64,000 nt of DNA from assembly GCA_021413965.1 (NCBI GenBank), contig JAIOPI010000035.1, positions 1 through 64,000 of the forward strand, written 5' to 3'. Made by a program: the position numbers and the translations under genes. Position 1 is the first letter of the stretch. Each line of letters begins with the position of its first letter. Under the pieces are notes generated by a model. That model was not told where the DNA came from and ran no database searches. It was given only the letters and a program-made list of their open reading frames with translations. This DNA is from Lentisphaerota bacterium (GTDB taxonomy: Bacteria > Verrucomicrobiota > Kiritimatiellia > UBA8416 > JAIOPI01). Below, piece after piece: positions 1 to 8,536 of this stretch.

Positions 1-38
1 CAACGCCATCAACGCCGGTCAGCCGGCGACAGGTGATT

Positions 39-269
39 ATGAAACAGTCGGACAGAAATTCGGATGCCCTGCTGCTGAAACGTGCCAAGGATTTTGACGC
101 GGCGGCGGCGCGCGCGGAAGTGCGCCGGCTGCGCGCGGTCAGTAACGGCAGCCAGCGCGAAGCGGATGGGGCCAGGAACACGATTGCGGAAGCGGAGGCC
201 AATGCCCGGCATTTGCGCTCCCAGATTGGCCAGCGCGCGCCAGCGGCGGCCAAGGGCAAGCTGGCTTAG
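39..269 (+). CDS. Small hypothetical protein, possibly coiled-coil
   Basis: A 76-residue reading frame rich in Ala, Arg and Glu, with heptad-like charged stretches such as AEVRRLRAV and NTIAEAEANARHLRSQ, so a helical or coiled-coil segment is likely. I chose ATG 39 because an AGGTG lies just upstream and another frame stops at 34-36, consistent with a preceding gene ending there. The frame is also open back to the window edge and a GTG at 33 is possible, so this could be the C-terminal end of a longer protein. No family is recognised and no function can be assigned. Confidence 0.4.
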   Translation: MKQSDRNSDALLLKRAKDFDAAAARAEVRRLRAVSNGSQREADGARNTIAEAEANARHLRSQIGQRAPAAAKGKLA

Positions 270-303
270 CCGGAGCGATTCGGTCGTTGCCCCCCTCACC
301 CTG

Positions 304-327
304 CCCTCTCCCCCGGCGGGGAGAGGG
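304..327. repeat. Perfect intergenic hairpin (10-bp stem)
   Basis: CCCTCTCCCC (304-313) pairs perfectly with GGGGAGAGGG (318-327) around a CGGC loop. A degenerate second copy of the same C-rich element, with CCCTCTCCCCGCCGAGG, follows at about 393-410. It lies downstream of the small plus-strand ORF and downstream of pirin on the other strand, so it may act as a bidirectional terminator. It has no T-run, and a REP-like repeat is equally possible. Confidence 0.55.
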
Positions 328-431
328 GCCGGTCGGCTGACGGCGCAACACCGTGTGCGCACCGTTTCGTGAAGGTGATTCGGCTGCCTAATCCCTCTCC
401 CCGCCGAGGGGGCCACGATGCCGCGTATTCT

Positions 432-447
432 GCCCTGTTCGCAGGGC
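432..447 (-). terminator. Hairpin just downstream of pirin
   Basis: GCCCTG (432-437), TTCG (438-441) and CAGGGC (442-447) form a perfect 6-bp stem with a four-base loop, beginning 10 bp past the pirin stop codon. The position suits transcription termination of the minus-strand gene. There is no U-tract, so this is inferred from structure and place only. Confidence 0.45.
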
Positions 448-456
448 GCATGCGCT

Positions 457-1371
457 TCAGGGGCGTTTGCCGCCGTTCAGGAAGGTGCCGTCCTGCAGTT
501 CCTGGAAGGCTTGCTGGAGCTGGGTCTGCGTGTTCATCACGATGGGACCGTACCAGGCCACGGGTTCCTGCAGCGGCTTTCCGGACACCAGCAGGAAGCG
601 GATGCCCTCGTCGCCGGCCTGCACCGAGACCTCATCGCCGCGGTCGAAGAGAACCAGGGTGCGATTATCTGCTTCCTTCGGGAGACTGGCGTCCATCCAT
701 CCGACGCCTTCCGTCGGCACGGCGAGCGGAGCGGAGGCATTGCAGAACTTGCCCGAGCCGGCGATGACATAGGCGAAGGCGTGGCGTGTGGTTTCAACGG
801 GCAGGGTCTTGCGCCTGCCGGGCGGGACGGAGACATCAACGTACGTGGGATCGGCGGCGATACCCTCCACCGGGCCGCGCTTGCCCCAGAACGTTCCGCA
901 CACGAGACGGGCCTTGGTGCCGTCGTCATCCGTGAGCTCGGGAATGTCGGCGGACTTCACTTCCTGGTAGCGCGGCGCGGTCATCTTCAGCGCGGCGGGC
1001 AAGTTGGCCCAGAGCTGGAAGCCGTGCATGCGTCCGGCGGGATCGCCCTTGGGCATTTCCTGGTGGACGATGCCGCGGCCCGCCGTCATCCATTGAATAT
1101 CGCCGGGGGCGATGGTGCCGCGGTTGCCCATGCTGTCGCCGTGTTCGACGGTGCCGGCGAGGACGTAGGTGATGGTTTCGATGCCGCGGTGGGGGTGCCA
1201 GGGGAAGCCGGCCGCATATTCCGCCGGGACGTCGTTGCGCAGGTCATCCAGCAGAAGAAACGGGTCGAACTCCCCCGGATCGCCGAATCCGAAGGCCCGG
1301 CGCAGATGAACGCCCGCGCCTTCGAGCGTGGGCTTGGCACGGATCAGCCGCTTGATGGGACGAATGGACAT
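457..1371 (-). CDS. Pirin family protein
   Basis: This 304-residue bicupin matches the pirin family along its full length. The first cupin carries the iron-site pattern WHPHRGIE (H59, H61) followed by IVHQE (H103, E105), which aligns with the metal ligands of pirins. Pirins are cytoplasmic non-heme iron proteins; some have quercetinase activity and others bind regulators, so the substrate here cannot be named. The start is ATG 1371 because a strong GGGAGGTG lies 6 bp upstream; the frame continues upstream without such a signal. The gene is divergent from the UvrD-type helicase, with about 215 bp between starts. The second cupin domain (roughly 180-300) lacks an obvious histidine cluster, as is usual. 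Confidence 0.9.
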   Translation of the reverse strand: MSIRPIKRLIRAKPTLEGAGVHLRRAFGFGDPGEFDPFLLLDDLRNDVPAEYAAGFPWHPHRGIETITYVLAGTVEHGDSMGNRGTIAPGDIQWMTAGRGIVHQEMPKGDPAGRMHGFQLWANLPAALKMTAPRYQEVKSADIPELTDDDGTKARLVCGTFWGKRGPVEGIAADPTYVDVSVPPGRRKTLPVETTRHAFAYVIAGSGKFCNASAPLAVPTEGVGWMDASLPKEADNRTLVLFDRGDEVSVQAGDEGIRFLLVSGKPLQEPVAWYGPIVMNTQTQLQQAFQELQDGTFLNGGKRP

Positions 1372-1586
1372 GTTGCACCTCCCGCGCGCCGTGTGCGCGA
1401 CTTGACGACCCTGCTCACCCCGGAACCCGCCACCGGTGGCAGCATAGCGCTCGAGTGAATTCCAGGACAGTGGAAATCGCAACACGTCGGACGGCCCGGG
1501 CTTGTTCCGGCGCGGCGGCTCCTCTATTGTCCCCGCCTTGCGCCCGCGGCTGTGATTGCCCGGCGCGGCACCGGGATGTCCACGAC

Positions 1587-3659
1587 ATGAGCAAGTTCAC
1601 GACGGGTCTGAACGATGAACAGCGCCGGGCGGTGCTGACGACCGAGGGGCCGCTGCTGGTGCTGGCCGGTGCCGGCACGGGCAAGACGCGCGTGATCACC
1701 CACCGCATTGCCCACCTGCTGGCCGGCGGCGTGCCGGCACGCGCCGTGCTGGCCATGACCTTCACCAACAAGGCGGCGGGCGAGATGAAGGAACGCATCG
1801 CCAAGCTGGTCCCGCACGGGGCGGGCGCGGATCTGACGGTGGGCACGTTCCACGCGTTCTGCGTCAAGGCGCTGCGGCAGTTCGGCGACCGCGTCGGCCT
1901 GCGACGGAATTTCGGCATCTGCGACGCCGACGACCAGCTCATGGCGATGAAGCAGGCGCTGCGCGAGTTGCAGCTCACGGAGGCGGACATGCCGCCACGG
2001 CTGTGCCTCAGCCGTGTGTCGCTGCTCAAGAGCCGGCTGCTCGGGGCGGAGGGGCACCTGGAGTCGGGCGACCAGGGGGAAGTCGATCTGGGCCGCGCCT
2101 ACCAGCGCTACGACGCCGCGCTCCGCGCCAGCGGCGTGCTGGATTTCGACGACCTGCTGGTCTACATGGTGAAGCTGCTGCAGGACCGCGCGACGCTGGC
2201 GCCGTTTCGCGAGCGCTTCCGCTACCTGTGCGTCGACGAGTACCAGGACACCAACGGTCCGCAGTATGAAATTGTCCGCCAGATCGGGGGCGAGCATCGC
2301 AACGTGTGCGTCGTGGGCGATGACGACCAGTCGATCTACGGCTGGCGGGGTGCGGATGTGTCCAAGATCCTGAACTTCGAGCGCGATTTCCCGGGTGCCG
2401 CCGTCGTGCGTCTCGAAACGAACTACCGCTCGACCTATGAGATCCTGCAGGGCGCCAACGCGGTGATCCGGCACAACACCTCGCGCCACGAGAAGACGCT
2501 GCGGTCGGCGGCGGGGAATGGCGAGGCGATCATCGTGCGGCGGCTGCGCGACGAGAACGGCGAAGCGGAGTTCGTGGTGGCAGACATGCTCCAGCGCCTG
2601 CGCGACCAGCGCGTTCCGCTGGGCGACTTGGCCGTGCTCTTCCGCACGGCGGTGCAGCCGCGAGTGTTCGAAATGCAGCTTCGGCGCGCGGGCATTCCTT
2701 ACAACCTGGTGGGCGGCATGTCGTTCTTCGACCGCAAGGAAGTGCGCGACGTGCTGTCGTACCTGAAGCTGATTGCGAATCCGTCGGACGAGCTGGCGCT
2801 GCTGCGGGTGATCAACACGCCGCCGCGGGGCGTGGGGGGGACCTCCGTGGAGAAGATGCTGGCCGTGGCGGCGCAGCATCGGCTGCCGCTGGCAGACGTG
2901 ATTGCGCGCGGGTCGGAATTTGCGGCGCTGCCGGCCGGGGCCGTGGTTGGGGCGCGCGCGTTTCTCGAGTCGCTGGCGGGGTTGCGCCATCTGCAGACGG
3001 GGAAGGACCTGGTGACGCTGGTGAAGCAGGTCGTGCAGGTCGTGGGCTATCAGGAGGAGATCAAGCGCTGCTATCCCGAGCAGGTCACCCGCCTCAAGCG
3101 CTGGGAGGCGGTGACCGAGATCATGAACATGGCCGAGGCGCACGGGCGGATGGGGGAGGCGGCAACGCTGGCCAGTTTCCTGGAGGACGTGGCGCTGAAC
3201 GCGCAGGACGACAACGACAAGGAGGAGCCGGCGGAAGGGCGGCTGACCTTGATGACCCTGCACTCCGCGAAGGGGTTGGAGTTCGGCGAGGTGTACCTGG
3301 TCGGGATGGAAGAGGGGCTGTTGCCGCATGCGCGTTCCGTGGCGGATGGGAACGTGGAAGAGGAGCGGCGGCTGGCGTATGTGGGCATCACGCGCGCGCG
3401 GCGGCGGCTGACGGTGACGTACACGGAGAGCCGGGCTCGCTACGGCAAGCGCGCGACGGTGCTGCCGTCGCGGTTCCTGTACGAGATGCTGGGCAAGCAG
3501 ACGCCGCCGGACTTGCTGCATCAGTCGGCGGCGGTGGCCGGAAAGCTGGCGGCCGTGGAGGAGGAGGGGGCGGTGGTGGCCGCCGCGCCCCCCGCGCCAG
3601 CGCGTGCGACGAAGCCGGCGGCGGCCGCGAAAAAGGCCCCTGCGGCGAAGAAGCGCTGA
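1587..3659 (+). CDS. UvrD/PcrA/Rep-type ATP-dependent DNA helicase (SF1A)
   Basis: This 690-residue protein has every SF1A helicase motif in order: AGAGTGKT (Walker A, residues 27-34), DEYQDTN (motif II, ~216), GDDDQSIYGWRGAD (III, ~245), LETNYRST (IV), LMTLHSAKGLEF (V, ~554) and YVGITRARRR (VI, ~598). Such enzymes unwind DNA 3' to 5' in repair, replication restart or removal of bound proteins. The length suits PcrA/UvrD/Rep, and I cannot separate these without a tree. The last ~50 residues are an Ala/Pro/Lys-rich low-complexity tail, a common flexible interaction or DNA-binding tail. ATG 1587 directly precedes the conserved LNDEQRRAV start. The frame is open back to 1455, but the upstream part looks non-coding. 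Confidence 0.95.
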   Translation: MSKFTTGLNDEQRRAVLTTEGPLLVLAGAGTGKTRVITHRIAHLLAGGVPARAVLAMTFTNKAAGEMKERIAKLVPHGAGADLTVGTFHAFCVKALRQFGDRVGLRRNFGICDADDQLMAMKQALRELQLTEADMPPRLCLSRVSLLKSRLLGAEGHLESGDQGEVDLGRAYQRYDAALRASGVLDFDDLLVYMVKLLQDRATLAPFRERFRYLCVDEYQDTNGPQYEIVRQIGGEHRNVCVVGDDDQSIYGWRGADVSKILNFERDFPGAAVVRLETNYRSTYEILQGANAVIRHNTSRHEKTLRSAAGNGEAIIVRRLRDENGEAEFVVADMLQRLRDQRVPLGDLAVLFRTAVQPRVFEMQLRRAGIPYNLVGGMSFFDRKEVRDVLSYLKLIANPSDELALLRVINTPPRGVGGTSVEKMLAVAAQHRLPLADVIARGSEFAALPAGAVVGARAFLESLAGLRHLQTGKDLVTLVKQVVQVVGYQEEIKRCYPEQVTRLKRWEAVTEIMNMAEAHGRMGEAATLASFLEDVALNAQDDNDKEEPAEGRLTLMTLHSAKGLEFGEVYLVGMEEGLLPHARSVADGNVEEERRLAYVGITRARRRLTVTYTESRARYGKRATVLPSRFLYEMLGKQTPPDLLHQSAAVAGKLAAVEEEGAVVAAAPPAPARATKPAAAAKKAPAAKKR

Positions 3660-3693
3660 GGCGAATCTGCGTCCTCGCGGGCCGCAAAGGGTC

Positions 3694-3784
3694 TGTCCCT
3701 GAACGGCGTGTCCCTGAACGGCGCTGGCCCCCCCCTTGAACGACATTTCACCTGTCCCTAATGCGCCATGTCCCTAATGTGCCA
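3694..3784. repeat. Two short tandem duplications sharing TGTCCCT
   Basis: A 15-bp sequence TGTCCCTGAACGGCG occurs twice head-to-tail (3694-3708 and 3709-3723). About 30 bp later a related 16-bp unit TGTCCCTAATGYGCCA occurs twice (3753-3768 and 3769-3784). Both families share the TGTCCCT core. The complementary motif GGGGACAGGTG also occurs at 3983-3993 inside the antitoxin gene. The array lies between the helicase and the toxin-antitoxin promoter and resembles a REP-type intergenic element or its scar. Confidence 0.6.
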
Positions 3785-3794
3785 AAGGGTTGGA

Positions 3795-3828
3795 TTGACG
3801 TAATTATCATAATCATCATAACATATGT
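3795..3828 (+). promoter_or_regulatory. Promoter and possible operator of the Phd/PIN module
   Basis: In a locally AT-rich stretch, TTGACG (3795-3800) and CATAAC (3817-3822) form a sigma70-like pair with 16-bp spacing. The perfect 8-bp palindrome ACATATGT (3821-3828) overlaps the expected transcription start. Antitoxins of this type usually repress their own promoter through palindromes, so this is a natural operator candidate; binding is inferred. Confidence 0.5.
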
Positions 3829-3851
3829 ATGAATTGATGGAGGGGCGATTG

Positions 3852-4124
3852 ATGAAGACGGTTTCGGCTATGGACGTCCGGCGTCACCTGGGGGAATTGC
3901 TGGATGAAGTGCGGCTTAAGTCGGAGACGGTGGTGATCGAGCGCGCCGGGAAACCCATCGCCAAGCTCTGCCCGGTCGATCAGGGGACAGGTGAATCGGA
4001 CGCCGTATCGCGGCGGCTGCGTGCCGTGCGGGAATTGGCTGGGTGCTATGCGGGGTCGTCGCGATCGCAGGGCGTGGACCAGTGGCTGGATGAGGAGCGA
4101 GGAAGCTGGGGGGCTGATCGCTGA
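3852..4124 (+). CDS. Type II toxin-antitoxin antitoxin, Phd/YefM family
   Basis: This 90-residue protein has the Phd/YefM N-terminal pattern: a short strand KTVSAMDVRRHLGELLDEV, then ETVVIERAGKPIAKL. That fold dimerises and binds operator DNA, and the C-terminal half (WLDEERG region) would wrap the toxin. ATG 3852 is chosen for its GGAGGGG 6 bp upstream; an in-frame ATG at 3825 has no ribosome-binding site and sits in the putative operator. The stop codon overlaps the PIN gene start by one base (TGATG), showing translational coupling. A GGGGACAGGTG motif within the gene matches the repeat family just upstream, so part of the coding sequence may derive from such an element. Confidence 0.85.
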   Translation: MKTVSAMDVRRHLGELLDEVRLKSETVVIERAGKPIAKLCPVDQGTGESDAVSRRLRAVRELAGCYAGSSRSQGVDQWLDEERGSWGADR

Positions 4125-4540
4125 TGCAGATCTTCATCGATACAGCACCGCTGATCTACCTGGCTGAAGGCGCGGTCGAACGCCGAGAGCGGGTGGCCCT
4201 CCAGTTGTCACAATGGGTGCGCGATGGCGCGCTGCTGAGCACCTCGACGCTGACGTTGCTCGAGGTGCTGGTGCTGCCCAAGCGGGAAGGCGATCGCGCA
4301 CGCGAACGCACCTATCGCGCGCTGCTGATGGATCTGTTTTCCGCGCCGCTGGTGGCGTTGGACCAGGCCGTGGCTGACGTCGCGGCAGATCTGCGCGCCA
4401 CGCACGGGCTGCGCACGCCGGACGCCGTGCAACTGGCCTCCGCCCTGGTTTCCGGCTGCACGATCTTCTATACGAACGACCGCCGGCTCAAGCGCTACGC
4501 CATTCTGGAAACGGTCCTCGTGGAGCCGGACACGCCGTAA
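4124..4540 (+). CDS. PIN-domain toxin (VapC-like ribonuclease)
   Basis: This 138-residue PIN protein begins MQIFIDTAPLIYL and carries the acidic active-site set: D6, E47 (TLLEVLV), D100 (RTPDAVQLA) and D119 (YTNDRRLK). Family members are Mg2+-dependent RNases that inhibit translation, and they are neutralised by the partner encoded directly upstream. The pairing with a Phd-type rather than VapB-type antitoxin is common for PIN toxins. No disruption is visible, so the module looks intact. The specific RNA target cannot be read from sequence. Confidence 0.88.
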   Translation: MQIFIDTAPLIYLAEGAVERRERVALQLSQWVRDGALLSTSTLTLLEVLVLPKREGDRARERTYRALLMDLFSAPLVALDQAVADVAADLRATHGLRTPDAVQLASALVSGCTIFYTNDRRLKRYAILETVLVEPDTP

Positions 4541-4544
4541 CCCT

Positions 4545-5531
4545 TCACATCACGCGGTCGAGCAGGGGGGCGCCCTGGGTGAAGCGCTCCAGGTTGGCGA
4601 GGAAGTGGCGGACGAGGGTCCGGGCTTCGTGGGTGTGGCCACCGGCGACGTGCGGCGTGATGTGGCAGTGCGGCTCGCGCCAGAGGGGGTGGTCGTCGGG
4701 CAGGGGCTCCGGCTCGGTCACGTCCAGCCAGGCGGCACCGAGGCGTTCTGCGCGCAGCGCCTCGAGCAGCGCGTCCTGGTCCACCGTGGTGCCCCGCCCG
4801 ATGTTGTAAAAAATGGCGCCGGGCTTGATGCCGGCGAAGCGGGCGCGATTGAAGAAATGTCGCGTCGCGGCGCTGTCCGGCAGGATGTTGACGATGTGAT
4901 CGGCCCGCGTGGCCAGCGTCTCGGCGAGTTGGGCCTCGGTGATGACCGGCACGCTTTCATCACCTCGCGCCTGCCGTCGACAGGCGAGGATCTGCATGTC
5001 GAACGGGCGCAGCAGGTCGGCCAGGCGTGTTCCGATGGCGCCGTAGCCGACGATGACGACGGTTTGCCCCCGGAGCGGCGTGCAGGCGGCGCGCAGGGCG
5101 TGCCAGGCGGGCGTGCCGCCGGCGACGCGCGCGCGCAGCGCCTCCGGCAGATGGCGGGCCTGCGCCAGCATGAAGCTCAGGGCGTGCAGTGCGCAGGCCT
5201 CGTGGTAGACGCCGGCGCTGTTGGTGACAGGGATGCCGCGGCCGGAGACCAGCGCGCGAAACGCGGGATTGTCGTAGCGTGTGATGCCTGATGTGCTGAC
5301 GTGAATCCAGCGGAGCCGGGCGGCCTCCGCGACGGCCTGGGGGTCGGGCTGCCCGAAGGCGACATCCGCCGTGGCGAACTGCGGGTCGCGCGCCGCTTGC
5401 GCGAGCACGGAGGCGGCGGGAGCGCGGGGGAAGATCAGTTCATGGTCGGGGGTTCCGGCGCGGAGCAGCGCCAATGCGTCCGGGGGGATGGCGAAGTCCA
5501 CAAAGATACGCAAAGGCGTTGGGGACGGCAT
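4545..5531 (-). CDS. D-isomer-specific 2-hydroxyacid dehydrogenase family protein
   Basis: This 328-residue protein has the two-domain fold of the family. A Rossmann segment carries GYGAIG (162-167), and the catalytic triad is visible as R246 in NIGRGT, E275 in EPEPLPDDHPLW and H294 in HITPHVAGG. Such enzymes reduce 2-oxoacids to D-2-hydroxyacids with NAD(P)H in the cytoplasm; candidate substrates include glyoxylate/hydroxypyruvate and phosphoglycerate. It lacks the C-terminal regulatory domain of SerA. ATG 5531 is supported by AAAGGAAG just upstream. It converges on the PIN toxin with only 4 bp between stop codons. The substrate is unknown. Confidence 0.88.
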   Translation of the reverse strand: MPSPTPLRIFVDFAIPPDALALLRAGTPDHELIFPRAPAASVLAQAARDPQFATADVAFGQPDPQAVAEAARLRWIHVSTSGITRYDNPAFRALVSGRGIPVTNSAGVYHEACALHALSFMLAQARHLPEALRARVAGGTPAWHALRAACTPLRGQTVVIVGYGAIGTRLADLLRPFDMQILACRRQARGDESVPVITEAQLAETLATRADHIVNILPDSAATRHFFNRARFAGIKPGAIFYNIGRGTTVDQDALLEALRAERLGAAWLDVTEPEPLPDDHPLWREPHCHITPHVAGGHTHEARTLVRHFLANLERFTQGAPLLDRVM

Positions 5532-5661
5532 GTCTTCCTTTCTGACCCGCAGGGGTTAAATGAAGGCGTGCATCATGCCAGAGGGGGTGCGAGGCGGCAA
5601 GCCGCAGGGAAGCCTCCGCATCGCTTGGCGCGACTGCGGCCTGGTCACGTCGGCGCACGCC

Positions 5662-5697
5662 GGCGCGGCTCGGCAGGGACGCCTCGCCCCATCTGCC
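5662..5697. repeat. Dispersed GC-rich repeat, copy 1
   Basis: The sequence reads GGCGCGGCTCGGCAGGGACG followed by CCTCGCCCCATCTGCC. Close relatives occur at 16567-16599 and 37641-37677. The shared core GGCTCGGCgGGACGCCTCGCCCC contains a GGCG-GGA-CGCC hairpin. All copies are intergenic and unrelated to coding frames, which suggests a REP-like family. This copy has one extra base and is the most diverged. Confidence 0.6.
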
Positions 5698-5739
5698 GAC
5701 ATCGACATACTCCTCGCGCATCCGAGGCGGAGCGAGCCC

Positions 5740-5762
5740 CGAACGTTCACCGTCGACGTTCG
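5740..5762 (-). terminator. Inverted repeat directly after the Kef-type gene
   Basis: CGAACGT (5740-5746) and ACGTTCG (5756-5762) form a perfect 7-bp inverted repeat with a 9-base loop, one base beyond the antiporter stop codon. Its place suggests transcription termination or 3'-end protection for the araC-kef operon. No U-tract follows. Confidence 0.4.
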
Positions 5763-5763
5763 A

Positions 5764-7569
5764 TTACGGCGCGGTCGGCGGCGGCGCGTCGCCGTTTTCG
5801 AGGCGCGGCTGGTCGGGGCCGGACTGTTCGGCGCTGAGGAGTGCCTCGAGGTCGTGGCGGCCGGACTCGGCGATGCTCATGACGGCCTGCTGGTCGTGGC
5901 GCACCTGGCGGGTGCGTTCGAGGAGTTCGCGATCGTGCTGGGCGAACTGGCGGATGATATGCGCGGTGGCGGTGGCGGGCGTGCCGAGGGCGCGCAGGGC
6001 TTCACCAGCGGCCTCGAGCGAAGAGTGGAATACTTCGCGGACCGGGTGCAGGCCGAGTTCCAGGAACTCGAAGGCGTCGGTGCGGCCGCGCGCGCGAGCC
6101 ACGATCTGCACGGCGGGCCAGCGCTCGCGCACGATGCGCGTCATCTTGACGGCGAGTTCGGGATCGTCGATGGCGATGACGAGCAGGCGGGCGCGCGCGA
6201 TGCCGGCCTGTTCGAGGAGGTCGAGGCGCGCGGCGTCGCCGTAGTAGCAGCGCCAGCCGAAGCGGCGCACGACGTCCACCTGGCTGGGGTCGCGATCGAT
6301 CAGGGTGGTTCGGATGCCGCGGGCATTGAGGACGCGCACGACGACCTGGCCGAAGCGGCCGAAGCCGGCCACGATCACGGGGTTTTCCTCCGTGATGGCG
6401 TCGGTCGGGCGCTCGTTGGGGGCGCAGCGGCGGAAGCGGTCGTGCAAGACGAAGAGCAGCGGCGTGAGGAGCATGGAGACGGCCACGACGGCGTTGAGAC
6501 CGTTGTAGGTGGTGCGGTCCAGGGTGCCCTGGGTGAGGGCGAGGTTGTAGATGACGAAGGCGAACTCGCCGACCTGGGAGAGGCCGACGGCGAAGAGGCG
6601 CGCGCCGCCGCAATCCAGTTTGAAAGCGCGCGCGAGCCCGTAGAGCAGGGCGGCCTTGGCGGCGACGATGGCGAGCGCGAGGCCGAGGATGCGGACGGGA
6701 TCGTGTGCGACGAGCGGCAGATCCACGGACATGCCGACGGCGATGAAGAACAAGCCGAGCAGGAGGCCCTTGGCGGGCTCGATGTCGAGGCGGAGTTCGT
6801 AGCGGTATTCGGAGTCGGCGAGCAGGACGCCGGCGAGGAAGGTGCCGAGGGCCATGGAGAGGCCGGCCCACTGCACGGCGAGGGAGACGCCGATGACGAG
6901 CAGCAGGGAGAAGGCGACGAAGATTTCGCGCAGGCCGGTCTGGGCCACGATGCGCATCAGCGGGCGGACGACGGTGCGGCTGGCGGTGATGATCAAGGCG
7001 AGCACGAGCAGGGCGCGCAGGGCGGGGCCGGCGGCGAGGCCGGCGTGTGCGCCGGGCGCGACGAGGGCGAGCACCATCAGCAGCGGGATGACGGAGAGGT
7101 CCTGGAAGAGCAGGACGGCGAAGGAGGCCTGGCCGCCGGGCGTGCGCAGGAGGTTGCGCTCCTCGAGCGAGGCCAGGCCGATGGCCGTGGAGGACATGGC
7201 CATGCCGATGCCGGCGACGAGGGCGACCGGCCAGGCGGCGCCGAGCAGCACGCCGAGGGCGGTGACGGCGGCCATGGTGATGGCCACCTGCAAGCCGCCG
7301 AGCCCGAGCAGGGCCTTGCGCAGGCGCCAGACCTGGTGGGGTTCCAGTTCGAGGCCGACGAGGAAGAGGAGCATGACCACGCCGAACTCGGCGAAGTGGA
7401 GCACGCGCTCCGGGTCGGCGATCAGGCGCAGGGCGTGCGGGCCGATGGCGACGCCGGCGAGGAGGTAGCCGAGCACGGAGCCGAGGCCCAGGCGCTTGAA
7501 GAGCGGCACGGCCACCACGGCGGCGGTGAGGTAGATGCCGGCTTCGACGAGATAGTCGGGGGCGCTCAT
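5764..7569 (-). CDS. Kef-type monovalent cation:proton antiporter (CPA2) with TrkA-N domain
   Basis: This 601-residue inner-membrane protein has about 12 hydrophobic segments in its first ~390 residues, followed by a cytosolic RCK/TrkA-N domain starting at about 395 (VIVAGFGRFGQVVVRVL, then LIDRDPSQV) that would bind NAD(H). The membrane part shows the Kef-like GYLLAGVAIGPHAL start and the VGLELEP stretch. KefB/KefC proteins exchange K+ for H+, are inhibited by glutathione, and are opened by glutathione adducts; whether this one is glutathione-gated is unknown. The start overlaps the upstream araC-type gene by ATGA, so the two are translated together. The C-terminus past ~570 is low-complexity. 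Confidence 0.9.
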   Translation of the reverse strand: MSAPDYLVEAGIYLTAAVVAVPLFKRLGLGSVLGYLLAGVAIGPHALRLIADPERVLHFAEFGVVMLLFLVGLELEPHQVWRLRKALLGLGGLQVAITMAAVTALGVLLGAAWPVALVAGIGMAMSSTAIGLASLEERNLLRTPGGQASFAVLLFQDLSVIPLLMVLALVAPGAHAGLAAGPALRALLVLALIITASRTVVRPLMRIVAQTGLREIFVAFSLLLVIGVSLAVQWAGLSMALGTFLAGVLLADSEYRYELRLDIEPAKGLLLGLFFIAVGMSVDLPLVAHDPVRILGLALAIVAAKAALLYGLARAFKLDCGGARLFAVGLSQVGEFAFVIYNLALTQGTLDRTTYNGLNAVVAVSMLLTPLLFVLHDRFRRCAPNERPTDAITEENPVIVAGFGRFGQVVVRVLNARGIRTTLIDRDPSQVDVVRRFGWRCYYGDAARLDLLEQAGIARARLLVIAIDDPELAVKMTRIVRERWPAVQIVARARGRTDAFEFLELGLHPVREVFHSSLEAAGEALRALGTPATATAHIIRQFAQHDRELLERTRQVRHDQQAVMSIAESGRHDLEALLSAEQSGPDQPRLENGDAPPPTAP

Positions 7570-8462
7570 GAGGTCTGGTGGCGCCGGCGGTATTCGCGCG
7601 GGCCGCAGCCGTATTCGCGAGCGAAGGCGTGGCTGAGATGGCTTTCGTCGGTGAAGCCCCAGGAGGCGGCGATGGCTTTGGTGGGCGCGTCGGTGTAGGC
7701 GATTTCCGAGGCCGCGCCTTCCAGCCGGTGGTGGAGGGCGAACTTGGCGAAGGGGATGCCGAGCACGGCTTGAAAGGCGCGGCGGAACTGGTGGCGCCCC
7801 ATCCCGCAGGCGGCGGCCGCTTCGTCGTGCAGCACCAGCCGCCGGTTCTCGAGCGCGAGTTCCACGGCGGGTGCGATCCGCGCGGGGCCTTCCGGCACCT
7901 GTGAGGCGCGCGCCGGGCGTTTGCGGGTCCTGGGCATGAAGAGCAGGAGCAACTCGATCAGGGCCAGGCGGCGCATCAGAACTTCGGGGCCGGGGTCCAT
8001 GGCCACGCTGCGCTGAATGCGCCAGGCGAGATCCAGGATGGTCGGTCGCAAGTCGTCCGTGGTCTGGGGGCGTTCACGGGGGGGCAGGGCGAAGATCTCC
8101 ATCCAATTGCAGTTGGGCATTTCGGGCAGCACCAGTCCCGCCAGGACGGTGGGAGAGGCGATCAGCACGGCGACTTCGCAGGGCTGTTCGATCACGCGAT
8201 AGCCGTGGCGCTCGAAGATGCCGACGAACCAGACATCGCCCGGGCCGACGATGCGGGTGTTGTTGCCCATGGTGCGTTCCGAGCGTCCGCGCACCTGGAT
8301 GCCGACTTCGACCGCCAGATGCAGGTCGAACCACATCTTCGAATCCGTATGCAGGTACGTTTTCGACAGACCTTGGACGGTCATGTTCTGCGAGAGGTAG
8401 TAATCGGAGAAGATCCGGTGAATATCTCCTCCCAGCAACTTGCCTTTGTGAAGTACTTCCAC
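7566..8462 (-). CDS. AraC family transcriptional regulator
   Basis: The C-terminal ~90 residues form the two-helix-turn-helix AraC domain (ACGMGRHQFRRAFQAVLG, then IAASWGFTDESHLSHAF and FAREYG). The N-terminal ~180 residues are a poorly conserved sensor domain with a cupin-like run around VGPGDVWFVGIFERHGYRV, and it probably senses a small ligand. The start is uncertain. GTG 8462 has AAGGA 5 bp upstream and is preferred; the frame is open to a TTG at 8504. The stop overlaps the Kef-type gene by 4 bp, so this regulator most likely controls that antiporter. Its 5' side is divergent from the giant exported protein gene, whose promoter lies in the shared gap. Confidence 0.85.
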   Translation of the reverse strand: MEVLHKGKLLGGDIHRIFSDYYLSQNMTVQGLSKTYLHTDSKMWFDLHLAVEVGIQVRGRSERTMGNNTRIVGPGDVWFVGIFERHGYRVIEQPCEVAVLIASPTVLAGLVLPEMPNCNWMEIFALPPRERPQTTDDLRPTILDLAWRIQRSVAMDPGPEVLMRRLALIELLLLFMPRTRKRPARASQVPEGPARIAPAVELALENRRLVLHDEAAAACGMGRHQFRRAFQAVLGIPFAKFALHHRLEGAASEIAYTDAPTKAIAASWGFTDESHLSHAFAREYGCGPREYRRRHQTS

Positions 8463-8536
8463 GGCGATCCTTCGCGCCCACCTTGTGCGTGAGCGAATGT
8501 ACAAGCTTCCCGTGTCAGGGTTGCAAGCGTGGGCAT

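Noticed and set aside
1524..3746. Long antisense frame (~740 codons) opposite the helicase gene
   Set aside because: It lies opposite a gene with all helicase motifs, is Arg/His/Gln-rich and has no recognisable domain. Long shadow frames are expected in GC-rich DNA.
5560..7698. Long plus-strand frame (~712 codons) opposite the Kef-type gene
   Set aside because: It consists of Gly/Ala/Glu/His-rich low-complexity sequence and is a complement artefact of hydrophobic codons.
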